A DNA stretch of 64,000 nucleotides from assembly GCA_000155435.1 (NCBI GenBank), contig DS990260.1, positions 681,004 through 745,003 of the forward strand, written 5' to 3'. The stretch is from Clostridiales bacterium 1_7_47FAA (lineage in GTDB: Bacteria; Bacillota; Clostridia; Lachnospirales; Lachnospiraceae). Below are positions 17,963 through 29,900 of this stretch, piece after piece (position 1 is the first letter of the stretch; each line of letters starts with the position of its first letter). The notes below the pieces were generated by a model that did not search any database, had not been told where the DNA came from, and worked only from the letters and a program-made list of their open reading frames with translations. The translations under genes were made by a program, and so were the position numbers.

Positions 17963-20221
17963 CTATTCCATCCTTCTAAGTACCGTGCGCTCAAATTCAT
18001 CCACCGGCATCGGTTTTGCAAAATAATATCCCTGTCCTATGTCGCAGCTGACCGATTGCAGGAATTCCAGCTGGACTTCATTTTCAATCCCTTCCGCAAC
18101 CGTTGTGATGGAAAGCGCCTTGGCAAGATGGATGATGCTTTCAATCACCACCTGTCCCCGCGAGGAGGTGGACTGTTCCGACAGGAACTCCTTATCCAGC
18201 TTAAGCTCCGCAATATCCAGGTCCTTCAGGGTGTTCAGGGAGGAATAGCCGCTGCCGAAATCATCCATGGATATGGAAAATCCCATGTCATGGAGTTTAC
18301 TGATTACCATCTTGACCTGGGCCAGATTGCTCATGGCCACGCTTTCCGTCACCTCAAGGATGATCATGTCCGGGTCAATGCTGTACTGGTCCACAATCTG
18401 GCGGAACTTGTCAAGGTACTCCTCGTCATAGAAAAATATCCTGGACTGGTTCACGGATATGGGCCGCACCTTGTATCCCTGTTTCATCCAATGGGAAACC
18501 CGGCGGCAGGCCTCCTCCAGCATATACATATCCAGTTCAGTGATGAATCCGTTTTCCTCGAATATGGGGATGAACTCATCCGGATAATGTATGATTTCCC
18601 CATTTGAGCACCAGCGGACAAGGGCTTCCGCACTGTGAAGGGAACCATCCTCCAGATAATACTTCGGTTGGAGATACATGTGGAATTCCCCGTTGGCCAG
18701 CGCGGCCTGCATCTGGCTGGCAATCTCAATCTTCCTGCGCGCCTTTTCATGCATTGCCCCGTCATAAAATGCAATGGGGTTGGTGGTATTGCCATTAACG
18801 CTGTTAAGGGCCAGCAGGGCGCCGTTAATCACGGTATCCGGCGATGCAGGGTCCTGTCTGTCCGGATCCGGCGCCTGGATGATATAAACCCCGAAATTAC
18901 AGTTAATGCGGTAGTCCTGATTGGGACTTATGGTATATTCATTGATGCCCTTCTGTATTTTTTTAATCCTGTCCGTCAGTTCTTCCCTGCCCTGGTAATA
19001 AACCAGCATCCCGAAACGGTCGGCATTATCCCTGTAATAGCGTTCCCCCTCCCTGATATCAGCGCGTAAGACCTTCGCAATATGCAGCAGGAAGAGATTA
19101 CCTTTCTCAAAGCCGAAAAATTCATTCACAAACTTAAAACCGCTTATGTTCATCAGCACGATGGCCCGGTCCGCTGTCTCCTTTAACAGGACAGGCAGCT
19201 CCGATACAAACCGGTTCCTGTTATCAGCCCCTGTCAGGCTGTCCTTATATGCAAAGAGCCTGAGGGATTCATGCTCCCTTTTTAATAAGGTATAGATATA
19301 CAGGAACAGGACTGCGAACAAAAGGAAGATACAGGCCATCACACCGGCAAACACAATGAATACGCTGTCAAAATTGTGATTCAGGAACGTCTGCGGCACC
19401 AGACAGAAAATCTGCCATCCATTAACCCCCACCGGAATAAAGGTTACCCAGTAGGCTTTCCCCTGATAATGGAAGACAGCAAACGAATCACCGCCCGTTC
19501 CAATGTCGGCCAATATGGAGGAACGGACCTCATCCGTGAAATCCCCGTCATCAAAAATGTTGCCCATCTGTTTATTTATGACCGCATGGCCGGAACGCAG
19601 GACGAAATTCCCCTTCTGGTCAATGATATGTACATAGGCAATGCCGTCAAAAATCTCCTGGCTGATGATATCCGAGAGGTTGGATGTGGTCCGGGTAGCC
19701 GTAACCGCGCCAATGACATTCCCCTTATGGGTAACCGGGACCCCGTAACAGACAACCGTGTTATCCGACATCTTGTCTTTCATGATCCCGGAGACAACGG
19801 ACTCGCCTGATAAGGTCCTGGCAATGAAGTCTTCATCGCTGGTATCCACCCCATAGTGCCTTGTTCCGTCCGTATCTATAAAATATCCCTTGCAGTCAGG
19901 AAAAACAAATCCCATACGGATAAAGTCACTGCGGGTGCCCTCTTCCTCCAGATAAGCCAGTACCACATCCAGATTCACGGAACCATGCTGTCCTGTAATG
20001 GCAGCCACTGCGTCCAAGGTCTGGATATCCCCGTCAATCTGCTCCGTAATGATATTCTTATACTGGGATACAATCTCTTTCATATACTTCTGCGCTTCTT
20101 TTTCCTGGGTGCCTTTGATACTGAAATAGCTGACACCGCCTGCCATCACAAGAATGACGCTGACAATCGAAAACAGGGCAACCGCTATGGTGATCTGCTT
20201 TTTTACTTCCTCTCTGGCCAA
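17963..20221 (-). CDS. Membrane c-di-GMP phosphodiesterase with degenerate GGDEF and active-looking EAL
   Basis: 752 residues if started at TTG 20221, which has AGGAGG seven bases upstream; an in-frame ATG at 20266 has no such site. A transmembrane helix (about residues 10-32), an extracellular double Cache-like sensor and a second helix (near residue 300) precede a GGDEF domain whose motif reads NADRF, so diguanylate cyclase activity is unlikely. The EAL domain keeps AEALVRW, MDDFGSGYSS and VAEGIE, so it should hydrolyse c-di-GMP. It could set the c-di-GMP level read by the aptamer-like leader of the fibre operon 16 kb away. Confidence 0.88.
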   Translation of the reverse strand: MAREEVKKQITIAVALFSIVSVILVMAGGVSYFSIKGTQEKEAQKYMKEIVSQYKNIITEQIDGDIQTLDAVAAITGQHGSVNLDVVLAYLEEEGTRSDFIRMGFVFPDCKGYFIDTDGTRHYGVDTSDEDFIARTLSGESVVSGIMKDKMSDNTVVCYGVPVTHKGNVIGAVTATRTTSNLSDIISQEIFDGIAYVHIIDQKGNFVLRSGHAVINKQMGNIFDDGDFTDEVRSSILADIGTGGDSFAVFHYQGKAYWVTFIPVGVNGWQIFCLVPQTFLNHNFDSVFIVFAGVMACIFLLFAVLFLYIYTLLKREHESLRLFAYKDSLTGADNRNRFVSELPVLLKETADRAIVLMNISGFKFVNEFFGFEKGNLFLLHIAKVLRADIREGERYYRDNADRFGMLVYYQGREELTDRIKKIQKGINEYTISPNQDYRINCNFGVYIIQAPDPDRQDPASPDTVINGALLALNSVNGNTTNPIAFYDGAMHEKARRKIEIASQMQAALANGEFHMYLQPKYYLEDGSLHSAEALVRWCSNGEIIHYPDEFIPIFEENGFITELDMYMLEEACRRVSHWMKQGYKVRPISVNQSRIFFYDEEYLDKFRQIVDQYSIDPDMIILEVTESVAMSNLAQVKMVISKLHDMGFSISMDDFGSGYSSLNTLKDLDIAELKLDKEFLSEQSTSSRGQVVIESIIHLAKALSITTVAEGIENEVQLEFLQSVSCDIGQGYYFAKPMPVDEFERTVLRRME

Positions 20222-20286
20222 GGTTTTTCCTCCTATGCATCGCAAGAACATCCTGATTTTTATCATACACCATAACTATAAGTTAT

Positions 20287-20560
20287 TCAATCATCACAGA
20301 TAATAAATGGAATTTGTTTTTTGATACCTGGCACGGGCGTATATATTACCATAAAACCGGCTGGCAGGCCATCCAGTTCTTCTTTAACCTCTGCAACGCC
20401 CTCTCCCAGACGCAGGCGGCGGTCCAGATAGATTTCACACTGGCTGGGAACCGCATTGAGGGAGGCGCCTCCCATCCCCGTCATTGACCTGCGCCGTATC
20501 CATGTGGGAATCAAAATGTATGACCTTGCCTCCGCTTCTGTCCTCATAGTACGGACACAC
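20287..20560 (-). pseudogene. Remnant of an M20 (YgeY-type) metallohydrolase
   Basis: Two fragments of one M20-family hydrolase lie in different minus-strand frames: a metal-site piece around GKVIHFDSHMDT (near 20480-20530), and a C-terminal piece with GASLNAVPSQCEIYLDRR (near 20400-20470). In intact members about 200 residues separate these motifs, so the gene has lost its middle and is frameshifted. Confidence 0.7.
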
Positions 20561-20579
20561 AGGCTCAGGCGCACATCCA

Positions 20580-20754
20580 TGGCAGTGACTCCGTCCAGAC
20601 CATACCGGCCTTCATCAGCGGACATTGCAGCGAACCCCTTACCATTGACAGGATTGCCAGGGAGGTATCCCTAAACTCCAGTGAATGCTGCCGCCTGTTT
20701 AAAAGGAAACTGGGGACAACGCCCCTGCAGTACAGGAAGTCCGCATTTTCATGA
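20580..20754 (+). pseudogene. C-terminal scrap of an AraC-family regulator
   Basis: The plus strand reads EPLTIDRIAREVSLNSSE and FKRKLGTTPLQYRK before a TGA at 20752, an AraC DNA-binding domain C-terminus without the rest of the gene. No start or upstream domain is present. It abuts the opposing M20 remnant, marking a decayed spot. Confidence 0.7.
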
Positions 20755-20862
20755 AACCGGCCCGGAAATGGCGGCAATGTTTCCCAACAGGAGACATCTG
20801 TTCGTGTTTACGGCACAAATACATTTTATTTAAAAATGTCCGTCTGATGCGGATATTTTCTC

Positions 20863-20891
20863 TTGATATTTGGTCTGTCTGCCCTTATAAT
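20863..20891 (+). promoter_or_regulatory. Sigma-A promoter of tdh-kbl
   Basis: TTGATA (20863-20868), 17-base spacer, TATAAT (20886-20891), 67 bases before the tdh start. Confidence 0.8.
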
Positions 20892-20958
20892 GGAGATATA
20901 AGATACTTGGAAATGAGCTGTTTTTTCACACTCGCATATGTAGCAAGGGGGTTATATC

Positions 20959-22011
20959 ATGCAGGATCATACCATGTGGGCTTTAACAAAAAAGAAGCCG
21001 GAAACCGGGCTTTGGATGGAGCGTGTCCCGGTTCCGGAAGTAGGACCAAATGATGTGAAGATCAAAATTCACAAAACAGCTATCTGCGGGACAGACGTAC
21101 ATATCTATCAATGGAATGAGTGGGCGCAGCACACAATTCCAATCGGCCTTACGGCCGGGCACGAATATGTGGGGGAGATTGTGGAAGTCGGTTCCGGGGT
21201 GGACGGACACACCGTAGGGGACCTGGTATCCGGGGAAGGCCATATCACCTGCGGCAAGTGCAGGAACTGCCTGGAAGGACACAAGGAAAACTGCAGGGAT
21301 GCCAAGGGTGTCGGCGTGAACCGTAACGGCGCTTTCGCGGAATACCTGGTGATTCCCTCATCCAATGTATGGAGCTGCCGCCCGAATATACCGGAAGAGC
21401 TTTATGCAATATTCGATCCATTCGGCAATGCCACCCATACGGTCCGCTCCTATGACGTGCTGGGTGAGGATGTGCTGATTGCCGGCGCAGGACCCATCGG
21501 CATCATGGCCGCTGCCATTGCAAAGTTCAGCGGCGCCCGTCATGTGGTGGTTACGGATATGAATGAATACCGCCTGGACCTGGCAAGGAAGCTGGGAGCC
21601 ACCAGGACCGTGAACCTGAAGCAGGAAAAACTGAGGGATGTAATGAAGTCCATCGGGATGACAGAAGGCTTTGACGTGGGGCTTGAGATGTCCGGCAGCC
21701 CGGCGGCCCTCTCCGATATGATCCTCAATATGAAACACGGCGGCAACATTGCCCTTCTGGGACTTCAGGGACGTGAAACCATTGTCAATCTGGAAACCGT
21801 GATTTTCAACGGCCTGAATATCCGGGGCATTTACGGCAGGAAGGTTTGGGATACCTGGTATAAGATGACCACCATGATAGAGGCAGGCCTGGATATCTCC
21901 CAGATCATCACCCACCGTTTTGATATCCGCGACTATGAAAAGGGATTTGAAGCCATGATTTCCGGGCAGTCCGGCAAAGTAGTCCTGGACTGGTCCCACA
22001 TTAACGAATAA
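20959..22011 (+). CDS. tdh: L-threonine 3-dehydrogenase
   Basis: 350 residues, zinc-dependent MDR family. Catalytic zinc ligands C43, H68 and E69 and structural zinc cysteines C98, C101, C104 and C112 are present, as is the NAD loop [11 protein letters not shown]. It oxidises L-threonine to 2-amino-3-ketobutyrate, which the next gene cleaves. The start ATG has AAGGGGG seven bases upstream. Confidence 0.95.
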   Translation: MQDHTMWALTKKKPETGLWMERVPVPEVGPNDVKIKIHKTAICGTDVHIYQWNEWAQHTIPIGLTAGHEYVGEIVEVGSGVDGHTVGDLVSGEGHITCGKCRNCLEGHKENCRDAKGVGVNRNGAFAEYLVIPSSNVWSCRPNIPEELYAIFDPFGNATHTVRSYDVLGEDVLIAGAGPIGIMAAAIAKFSGARHVVVTDMNEYRLDLARKLGATRTVNLKQEKLRDVMKSIGMTEGFDVGLEMSGSPAALSDMILNMKHGGNIALLGLQGRETIVNLETVIFNGLNIRGIYGRKVWDTWYKMTTMIEAGLDISQIITHRFDIRDYEKGFEAMISGQSGKVVLDWSHINE

Positions 22012-22035
22012 CCATATTGAAAAGGAGATGTAAAG

Positions 22036-23235
22036 ATGGCCCGCAAGAATGATATTTTAAGTATTTATACAAAAGAAGTAGAGGAAATCAGGGAAGCCGG
22101 ACTTTTTAAGGGTGAAGCGCCCATTGCCTCCGCCCAGGGCGCCCGGGTAAAACTGGAGGACGGCCGGGAGGTCATCAACATGTGCGCCAACAACTATCTT
22201 GGCCTTGGCGACAGCCAGAGACTGATTGACGCGGCCAAGAGGACCTACGATGAAAGAGGCTACGGCATGGCTTCGGTCCGCTTTATCTGCGGGACCCAGG
22301 ACATACACAAACAGCTGGAAGAACGGATTTCCCATTTCCTTGGAACGGATGACACCATCCTCTATTCCTCCTGCTTTGATGCCAACGGAGGGCTGTTCGA
22401 GACAATCCTCGGCCAGGAGGACGCTGTGATCAGCGATGAGTTAAACCATGCCTCCATCATCGATGGGGTGCGCCTGTGCAAGGCCAAACGCTACCGCTAC
22501 AAAAACAATGACATGGCTGACCTTGAAGAACGGCTGAAGGAAGCGGATGCCGCCGGAGCAAGGGTTAAACTGATTGCAACCGACGGTGTGTTCTCCATGG
22601 ACGGCATCATCTGTAACCTGAAGGGCGTATGCGACCTGGCTGATAAGTACAACGCCCTGGTCATGGTTGACGACAGCCACGCGGTAGGCTTTGTGGGCAG
22701 ACACGGCCGCGGCACAGCGGAATATAACGGCGTGGAAGGCCGGGTGGACATCATTACAGGCACCCTGGGCAAGGCCCTTGGCGGCGCTTCCGGCGGTTAT
22801 ACATCCGGGCGCAGGGAAATCATCGACCTGCTCCGCCAGAGAAGCCGCCCCTACCTGTTTTCCAACACCCTGGCTCCCGCCATCGTGGGCGCCAGCCTGG
22901 AACTGTTCGACATGCTGGAGGAAAGCACCCAGTTACGTGACCATTTAGAGGAGACCACCGCTTACTACAGGAAGCAGCTGACTGACAACGGGTTCGATAT
23001 CATTCCAGGAACCCATCCGTGCGTGCCTGTCATGCTTTATGATGAAAAGCTGGCAGGGAAATTTGCAAAAAGGATGATGGCAAAGGGCGTGTATGTAGTT
23101 GCCTTCTCCTTCCCCGTGGTGCCAAAAGGCAAAGCCAGAATCCGCACCCAGGTCTGCGCAAGCCATACCAGGGAAGATATTGATTTTATTGTGAAGTGCT
23201 TTAAGGAAGTGCGGGAAGAGATGGGGCTTAGCTAA
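22036..23235 (+). CDS. kbl: 2-amino-3-ketobutyrate CoA ligase (glycine C-acetyltransferase)
   Basis: 399 residues, fold-type I PLP enzyme. The PLP lysine is K246 in [10 protein letters not shown], and the aspartate/histidine pair is in VDDSHAVGF. It converts 2-amino-3-ketobutyrate and CoA to glycine and acetyl-CoA. It lies 24 bases after tdh with AAAGGAGA, so the two form an operon for threonine use or glycine supply. Confidence 0.95.
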   Translation: MARKNDILSIYTKEVEEIREAGLFKGEAPIASAQGARVKLEDGREVINMCANNYLGLGDSQRLIDAAKRTYDERGYGMASVRFICGTQDIHKQLEERISHFLGTDDTILYSSCFDANGGLFETILGQEDAVISDELNHASIIDGVRLCKAKRYRYKNNDMADLEERLKEADAAGARVKLIATDGVFSMDGIICNLKGVCDLADKYNALVMVDDSHAVGFVGRHGRGTAEYNGVEGRVDIITGTLGKALGGASGGYTSGRREIIDLLRQRSRPYLFSNTLAPAIVGASLELFDMLEESTQLRDHLEETTAYYRKQLTDNGFDIIPGTHPCVPVMLYDEKLAGKFAKRMMAKGVYVVAFSFPVVPKGKARIRTQVCASHTREDIDFIVKCFKEVREEMGLS

Positions 23236-23267
23236 GACCCGGATGATTTTTCCGTAAACAGGCGGAA

Positions 23268-23301
23268 GAATCCCCTGGTCCGTGACCGGACCAGGGGATT
23301 C
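23268..23301 (+). terminator. Hairpin after kbl
   Basis: Perfect 15-bp stem GAATCCCCTGGTCCG with a 4-base loop (TGAC). No U-run follows directly, so termination would be weak or factor-assisted. It may serve both the kbl transcript and the opposing fibre operon. Confidence 0.6.
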
Positions 23302-23369
23302 CCATATCCTTAAATATATTCTTCAGTATATCCTTCAATCCTCGATTCCCTGCAGTATGCTTCCTTATA

Positions 23370-23380
23370 CCCCCCCCCCC
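23370..23380. repeat. Homopolymer tract of 11 C
   Basis: An uninterrupted run of 11 C on the plus strand, between the kbl hairpin and the stop of the fibre-locus C-terminal fragment. It lies outside any supported gene. Confidence 0.9.
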
Positions 23381-23405
23381 TACCCCACGCCGTCCCTGCC
23401 CTGGT

Positions 23406-23906
23406 TCACTGGCCCGGCGCCTGGACAATGAAATTATAAAATACGGTCTTATCCTCCAATTGGAATACTGCGCGGTAGGTACCTGACGGAACACCTGCAG
23501 GTATGTTCACCGTGACCACTCCGGTCCCCGAGGTACCTGAAACCGTCACAGGATCTGATATCGTCCACTCATCTGCTTTTTCAGCCGGGCCTATTGCCGT
23601 ATATCCCTCTTCTGTCTTTTTCCTAATCCCTGCCCTTATGACGTGGGATGAGGATTCCCCGTCATTGTCAATCCTGTACACGGCGTTAAATTCCAAGCTG
23701 CCGCCAGCATTTGCCGGAATCACGCGGCTGCCTTCCCCTAAACTCACCATAAGCCCATAGGTTGGATTGGGCCGGACATCGTAAGATGCCTGGACCTTTG
23801 GGATTGCTGGCGCTTTTACGCTGCCTGTGTTCATCCCAACCGGGTAAACATCCATAACAAGTAAATGATTACCGTCTGACAGGCCGGAGGAAGTGCCCGT
23901 ATCCAT
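23406..23906 (-). pseudogene. C-terminal fragment of the giant surface protein, behind an in-frame stop
   Basis: 166 residues from the first ATG (23906), in the same frame as the giant protein and separated from it only by TAA at 23925-23927 plus six sense codons. It reads as two beta-sandwich-like repeats (NHLLVMDVYPV at the start, TYRAVFQLEDKTVFYNF at the end), the natural continuation of the upstream protein. A GTGAGG lies eight bases before the ATG, so independent translation is possible. It has no signal peptide of its own. Confidence 0.75.
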
Positions 23907-23924
23907 GATGATTTCCTCACCGGA

Positions 23925-26900
23925 TTAGATTCCGGGCAGATAGACCTTGCCGCCTTTGGGATAATATTTTATTCCTGTCCTGCCGATGGCAAAGCTGGTT
24001 CCTTCCGGAAATCCCGGGCTTCCTTCACCAGAAGAAATAACCGCCGCCATCTCCGCCAGACGTGTATCAGCATCAACAGAAGCAGTAAGGGTAAAGGTAT
24101 GTGTGCCTCTGGAAAGCCCGCCTGTTCCTGTCAGCCTGAAGTTTGGAACAGATGATACTACTGTAAATTCTGCTTTTTCCGTAGGTACCGCAGCATTATC
24201 GTCCTGCAGCACCAGGGCATATTCCCCTTCCCCCAGTCCGTCTGTGGGCGAAAAATCCACGATGACGGTAAGGGACTCATGCAGCATGCCAAATTTATTG
24301 CCAATGTTGGTATGCCACATTTCCTGGAATTCCGATAAGGCAATTGCCCCATCTCCATCCGATGCGTACGTATAATACGCTGTCCCCCCGGCCGTTGATT
24401 CGTCTATCAGGGTCACATCCGTACCTTTGGGGAAATTAACACCTGCACCATTCTTATCCTGTAATTCCAGTAAAATCCCATCTACTGCCCCTGCCTTCCT
24501 GATATTGAATGCTGCGGTCACGGAACTATTAGGGGAAATCACTACATAATCTGATGGAATCCTTGCATTATACTGCTTTCCCGCCGCTGCCGCCGCCCCA
24601 GATACCATAGAACCCTCCCAATGGACAATCACGGATATCTTTACCAGAACCCCATCGGTCTGGCTTTCATCTTTGAAGGAAAGGACAAGCTCTGCCGGTT
24701 CCCGGCTTGTAAATGCTTTTGCATTCCTTAAAACAAATTTGATGGAAGCATCGTAACGCCCATCGGTGGTTCCCAATGCAACCTCATTGCCTTGATAGGC
24801 AGCTAAATCAAGCGGTGTATCCATTACTCCCGCCTCCCATTCCCCACTATGGCCCTGCACCGGCTGCATTGTAATCGCAATCTCATCATTTAAGAGTTCA
24901 TCTGTCCCCTTTTTCATCGTCACGCCAGATGGGACCTCAACGCCAACCAGGCTTAAGGGCCGCTGTGCTCCCTTGGGGATTATGAACTCGGCCGTGTATG
25001 TCCCGGACTGGCTGGCAAAAAGTTCGATTCCCGAATCGTCCAGGGCGCTGGCTTTTGTTATGATATCTGCATTTATTTGGATTATTTCATCCGGAGTACC
25101 TTCTTTGGTCTGCCTGACGGTAATTATTACTGTTCCAACATCCTGACTTTTTGAAATCAGATGATTGGCATAAGTCAGATAGAAATTAAGCTGCGGCGTC
25201 TGAATCCCTGTTGTGGCTGAGGTTGTCTCGGCTCCGATAATTGTATTGGCATTATTACTTAAAATATTCTTACTTGAGATTACTTTTCCCGCGTTTGAAT
25301 CCTGAAAGCCCTCCCCGGTATCCATGAACAGGCCGAATGTGGTTGTTGGGGCTTCCATCATCCTGCTTTTTTCTGTATCCGGACTCCCTTCTGGTTCCTC
25401 ATTTCCAGTATATGCCCAACTCCCGTCAGACTTAAGGGCTGCCTCTGTAAGAACTACACTGCCTTTGATTTCAATTGCTTCAATCTGATACTTTGTTCCT
25501 GCTTCAACCGGCGGCAGCGTTACCGTGCCCATTGTCCCTGTAACATCCTCATCCCCTCCTGTATCCTGAGCAGTCAGCACGGTCTGGCGCAGGGCTACCG
25601 CATCAGCCCCGGACATTTTCCAATAACGGTAATCCGGTTCTACGTTGATATAGGGAAATTCGCTGTCTTCTTCCACTGCACCCATGGCATAAAATCCCCC
25701 GTCCGGATGGGCAGGTTCTGGCATACCCCCTGGTTTTATACGTGCAAATACGGTGGCGGCAGCCTTATTATCAGCCATCAGGAAAGAATAACCGTCTACC
25801 TTGCCATATGTTTCAGATGCATCATAAACATTGCCGGTTTTAAATCTGCATGCGATACGCAGTACTGTTCCGGATGTAAAACGTATGGTATTCCCAACCT
25901 CATGCAGTTTTTCCAGAGAGGTGATTGCAGTTCCGGATGAATCCACACTTTTATAATCTGCAATCTCAATTGCATCCGAATCAAGGACCAGCGTACTTCC
26001 CCCCTGTAACACAAGACTGTTGCCCATATCCCCAAGCTTACTGTTTCCATCCGCATCCACCTTGGCGTTGCCATGGTTTCCAATCCGGTTCAGGGAATAA
26101 CTGGCCTGCTGGTTCTCATTGGCCACGTCCTTCTGGCCGGACAGCCGCACATGGGAATCAATGAGGCGTACCTGGTCCGCCCTCTGGATGGACAGGATTT
26201 TTCCCGTCACCTCTGCTCCGGCCCTGCTTCCAAACTTCTCCAATGTAACCAAACGCACATCCCCTGCATCACAGGATGCCCCGCTGCCGAACACCCCTCC
26301 TTCCAAGGTCATCTTCGGATTACCGGAAGAGCTGTCAAAGGAATACCCATCTCCATCAATATATACATGCGAATATCCGTTTACTGTAATTGTTTCATAG
26401 TCCTGCCTGCCGTCTCCATAGTCTCCGCCCGCATAGACCGACCCGCTTATGGAAAGGGCATTATCTGAAGACAGTCTTGGGTTATCTTCTGTGTGGGATG
26501 CATAGTACTTACATTTTCCAATAGCGCCTGCTCCGATATGCAGATGTGTAGAACCATTGACGGTTCCACGGTAGCTTCCCCCAAAGACCCTTCCATTTAC
26601 GGTTCCTCCAACCAGATTAACAAAAATCAGGTCCTGCTTATCGCCTCCCGTCACATCTTCTCCTTCCAACGGCCCGTCATTCCCCCGCTGGCTGCCTCCA
26701 TACAGGTTCGACACGGTTCCGCCAGTCATCTTGACCGTGGCGCCGCCTATGACAAACTTTCCCGGTACCCCGGACTCATCCACCTTACCCTGGGCGCCGC
26801 CAAAGACGGATTTACCGATTATCCCGCTGACAATATTAACCGTTGTCCTTCCCTCTACGATTCCTTCCTTGCCGCCTCCGTAAACATTCTCCTGTATGGT

Positions 26901-29900
26901 CCCGCCATCGACCGTAACCATGGTGTCATTCTTCACAATCCCTTCCCTACCGCCCCCATAGACGTTTCCCCAGACAGTCCCGCCCTTAACCGTAACGGCT
27001 GTGGAGCCCAGGACCGAGGCAACCTCACCGCCTCCATAGATGTCCCCTTCCACTATGCCGTCCAATAGATTAACAGAGACAGTTGAGCCAGGTTCCACAC
27101 GGGCGCATTTACTATAGTCAACGGAGTCATTTACCTTATTAATCCCCTGTCCCCCTCCGTAAATGCTTCCTTTTACAGTACCTCCCTGCAGGCTGATTGT
27201 ACATTCCCCATTCAGGTAAGCGTTCCTCTGGCCGTATTCCAATTTATGGGAATCCTTCGAGCCATCATATCCCTTACCGCTTGCATAAATATTACCGGTT
27301 ATCTGTGCATTCCCACTTACGGTTATGGCAGCATGACCAGTTAAACTGCCGCAGTCCTGCGCTTTCCCGCTGTCCATTATAGTTGGAGAGGTACCTGAGG
27401 GCGGATATTGGCTCACTTCCCTGGAGCCACCTAATCCTGCAGCATAAATATTACCGACCGTGCCGCCTGAAACAGATATGTTTACCTGTGAAGGAGTATC
27501 TTTCTCCGGGCTGATTACATAGGCAGCAGCGCCTGAACCATAGATATTGGTTACATTTCCGCCTTCTACGTTTATATCCAGACTGCCTTTATAGGTCGGA
27601 AGGCTGACTCCCCTGCCTGAACCTGCCCCATAAACATTCGTAACAGTGCCGCCTCTGATATTGATTGCAGTATTGCCTGTAAATGCTGCATTGCCGTCGT
27701 TAAATCCCTGATTTCCTCCAATGAGTGTATCTACCTTCCCATTTCCCTCCACATTAATTGCTGCATTTGCGTTTAAAATAGGACCACTGGCACAGCCCGC
27801 CAACACGGTTGCGGCATATGCATTCCCTGTTACCGTTATATCAGCCCTGTTCTTCCCTTCCGGTAATGCGCTGAGATTGCCGGATCTTATATATCCTGCT
27901 ATCCTGATATACCTTCCCCCCGCAACATAGATTGATCCTGCGCCATTTGGTATATCCTGCCTTCCCGCGCCGTACAGATACACTTCGGTATTGGATGCCG
28001 CAGACACGGTATCCTCAACCCGCAGATCATATCCGTCCGCATATACATGGCCTATCTTCCCAAATTCCAGATTCTCAAAGATTACCTTTGCGGTCAATAC
28101 CAGATTCCGCTCCTCCGTGCTGCTGCCGCTGGTGCTGATGTTTATCTTGGAATCCCCATCCATCCCTCTGATTGTGACCGGTACTGCATTAACTGCGGGA
28201 AATGGCAATGATATACCGCCTGATGTAGTAATTACATATGCCTCCATAAGGATAATCTGATTATCCGCAGCCGAATCCGTTGTCTGGCCTCCGTTTTCGA
28301 TTATTTTCCCCATTGCTTTTGAAATCGTTTGAAAAGGCTTCCCCTGGGTACCATCGCCATTATCATCGCTGCCACTGCCGGCCGCAACATACATCGTCCT
28401 GCCTGCTTCTGCTGCCGGAGCGGTTGTTGATACCGGCTGGGAATATAAAACCACATCTGCGCCAGCCGGACGGGTCCGCAGCAGGCTGATTGCAGTCACC
28501 TTACAGCGGAACTGATTTGTACCTTCACCTTTTTTTACTTCCCGCTGATACCGGGCCTCATCCGCACCCTCGATATCAATCCAGATATTATCCTCATCCA
28601 GGGATTTTTCCGCCTCCGAAGGTGTGGCGTTAAACGGATCATCAGATTGTGTGATATCTGCTTCATCCAGTTCCGCATCATCCACATGGGCGGTCTGCCA
28701 CTGATATAAAAACTTATATCTGCCCGGAACTTCCAGCGCCTCACCTGTGCCGGAATCAATCAGTGTGTAAATTGCCATCCCGTCCTCTATGTTCAAATCA
28801 ACGTCTAAAGGATGCTTTTCAACTGTTTTCCAGGATGAATACAGGTCTACATGGTCATCCTCCTGGATATCCAGATACTCCCCCGGTTCCCATATCAGCG
28901 CATCCCCTTCCTCCTCTTTCACTGTCCATCCTGTAAATGAATTGGTAAAAAAGGGATCTTCCTCATATGGGCCTGTGATTTCCAGCGGGCATTCCGGCAG
29001 CAGCACCTGATTGTCCCGAACAGGCAGATCCATCTCCATTATACCGCCGTCCAATGTAGCAGCAGCTATCCGGTCTGCCAATTGGTATCCTGCGTATTCA
29101 GCTGCTTCCATAAAAGACAGGTTTTCTTCTGAGCAGGTAAAAAGCCCTGTCTGCCCTTCGTAAAAAAGACTTTCCGGGTTTTCCACCAGCTGCTGTGTAA
29201 TATAATTGACTGTATAATCCTTTTTCTTTTCCAGTTCATCCTCCGGAAGGGGGGCTGTCTCCGGAAGGGGCTTTGTTTCCGCTTCCACATGTTCGCTTTC
29301 CTTTGGAGTGAGGCTTTCGTCCTCCATGGAAGGATTGGTCCCCGGCACCTCCTCATCTTTGGCTCCGCCCCCGCTTCCATGGTCTCCTCCTGCGCCTGAC
29401 GGGCCATGGCTTCCTGAACCATTTCCTCCTGCGCCTGACGGGCCATGGCTTCCTGAACCATTTCCTCCTGAATTGTCTCCTTCGTCATTCTGGGATGGCT
29501 GGCTTTCGCTTTTATCCTCAGTACCGCCGGATAAGGCATCGTCTTCCTTATCCATGGATGAACCGTCTCCATCCGGGGCGCCATCATTATCAGGCACATT
29601 GCCTGTATCCGATGTATTGCTGCCTCCTGATGTGCCGCTGTCATCCCAGGCATTGCCTTCATCTGAGGGGCCGCTTCCGTCTGAGATATCATCTCCATCT
29701 GAGGTTCTGCTTCCTGGGGTACTGCTTTCTCCTGAGATGCCGCTTCCTCCTGAGATGCTGCTTCCTCCTGAGGTACTGCTTTCTCCTAAGGTTCCGTTAC
29801 CTCCTGAGATGCTACTTCCTCCTGAGGTGCTGCTTTCTCCTGATGTACTGCTTTCTCCTGAGGTTCCGTTTCCTCCTGAGATGCTGCTTCCTCCTGAAAT

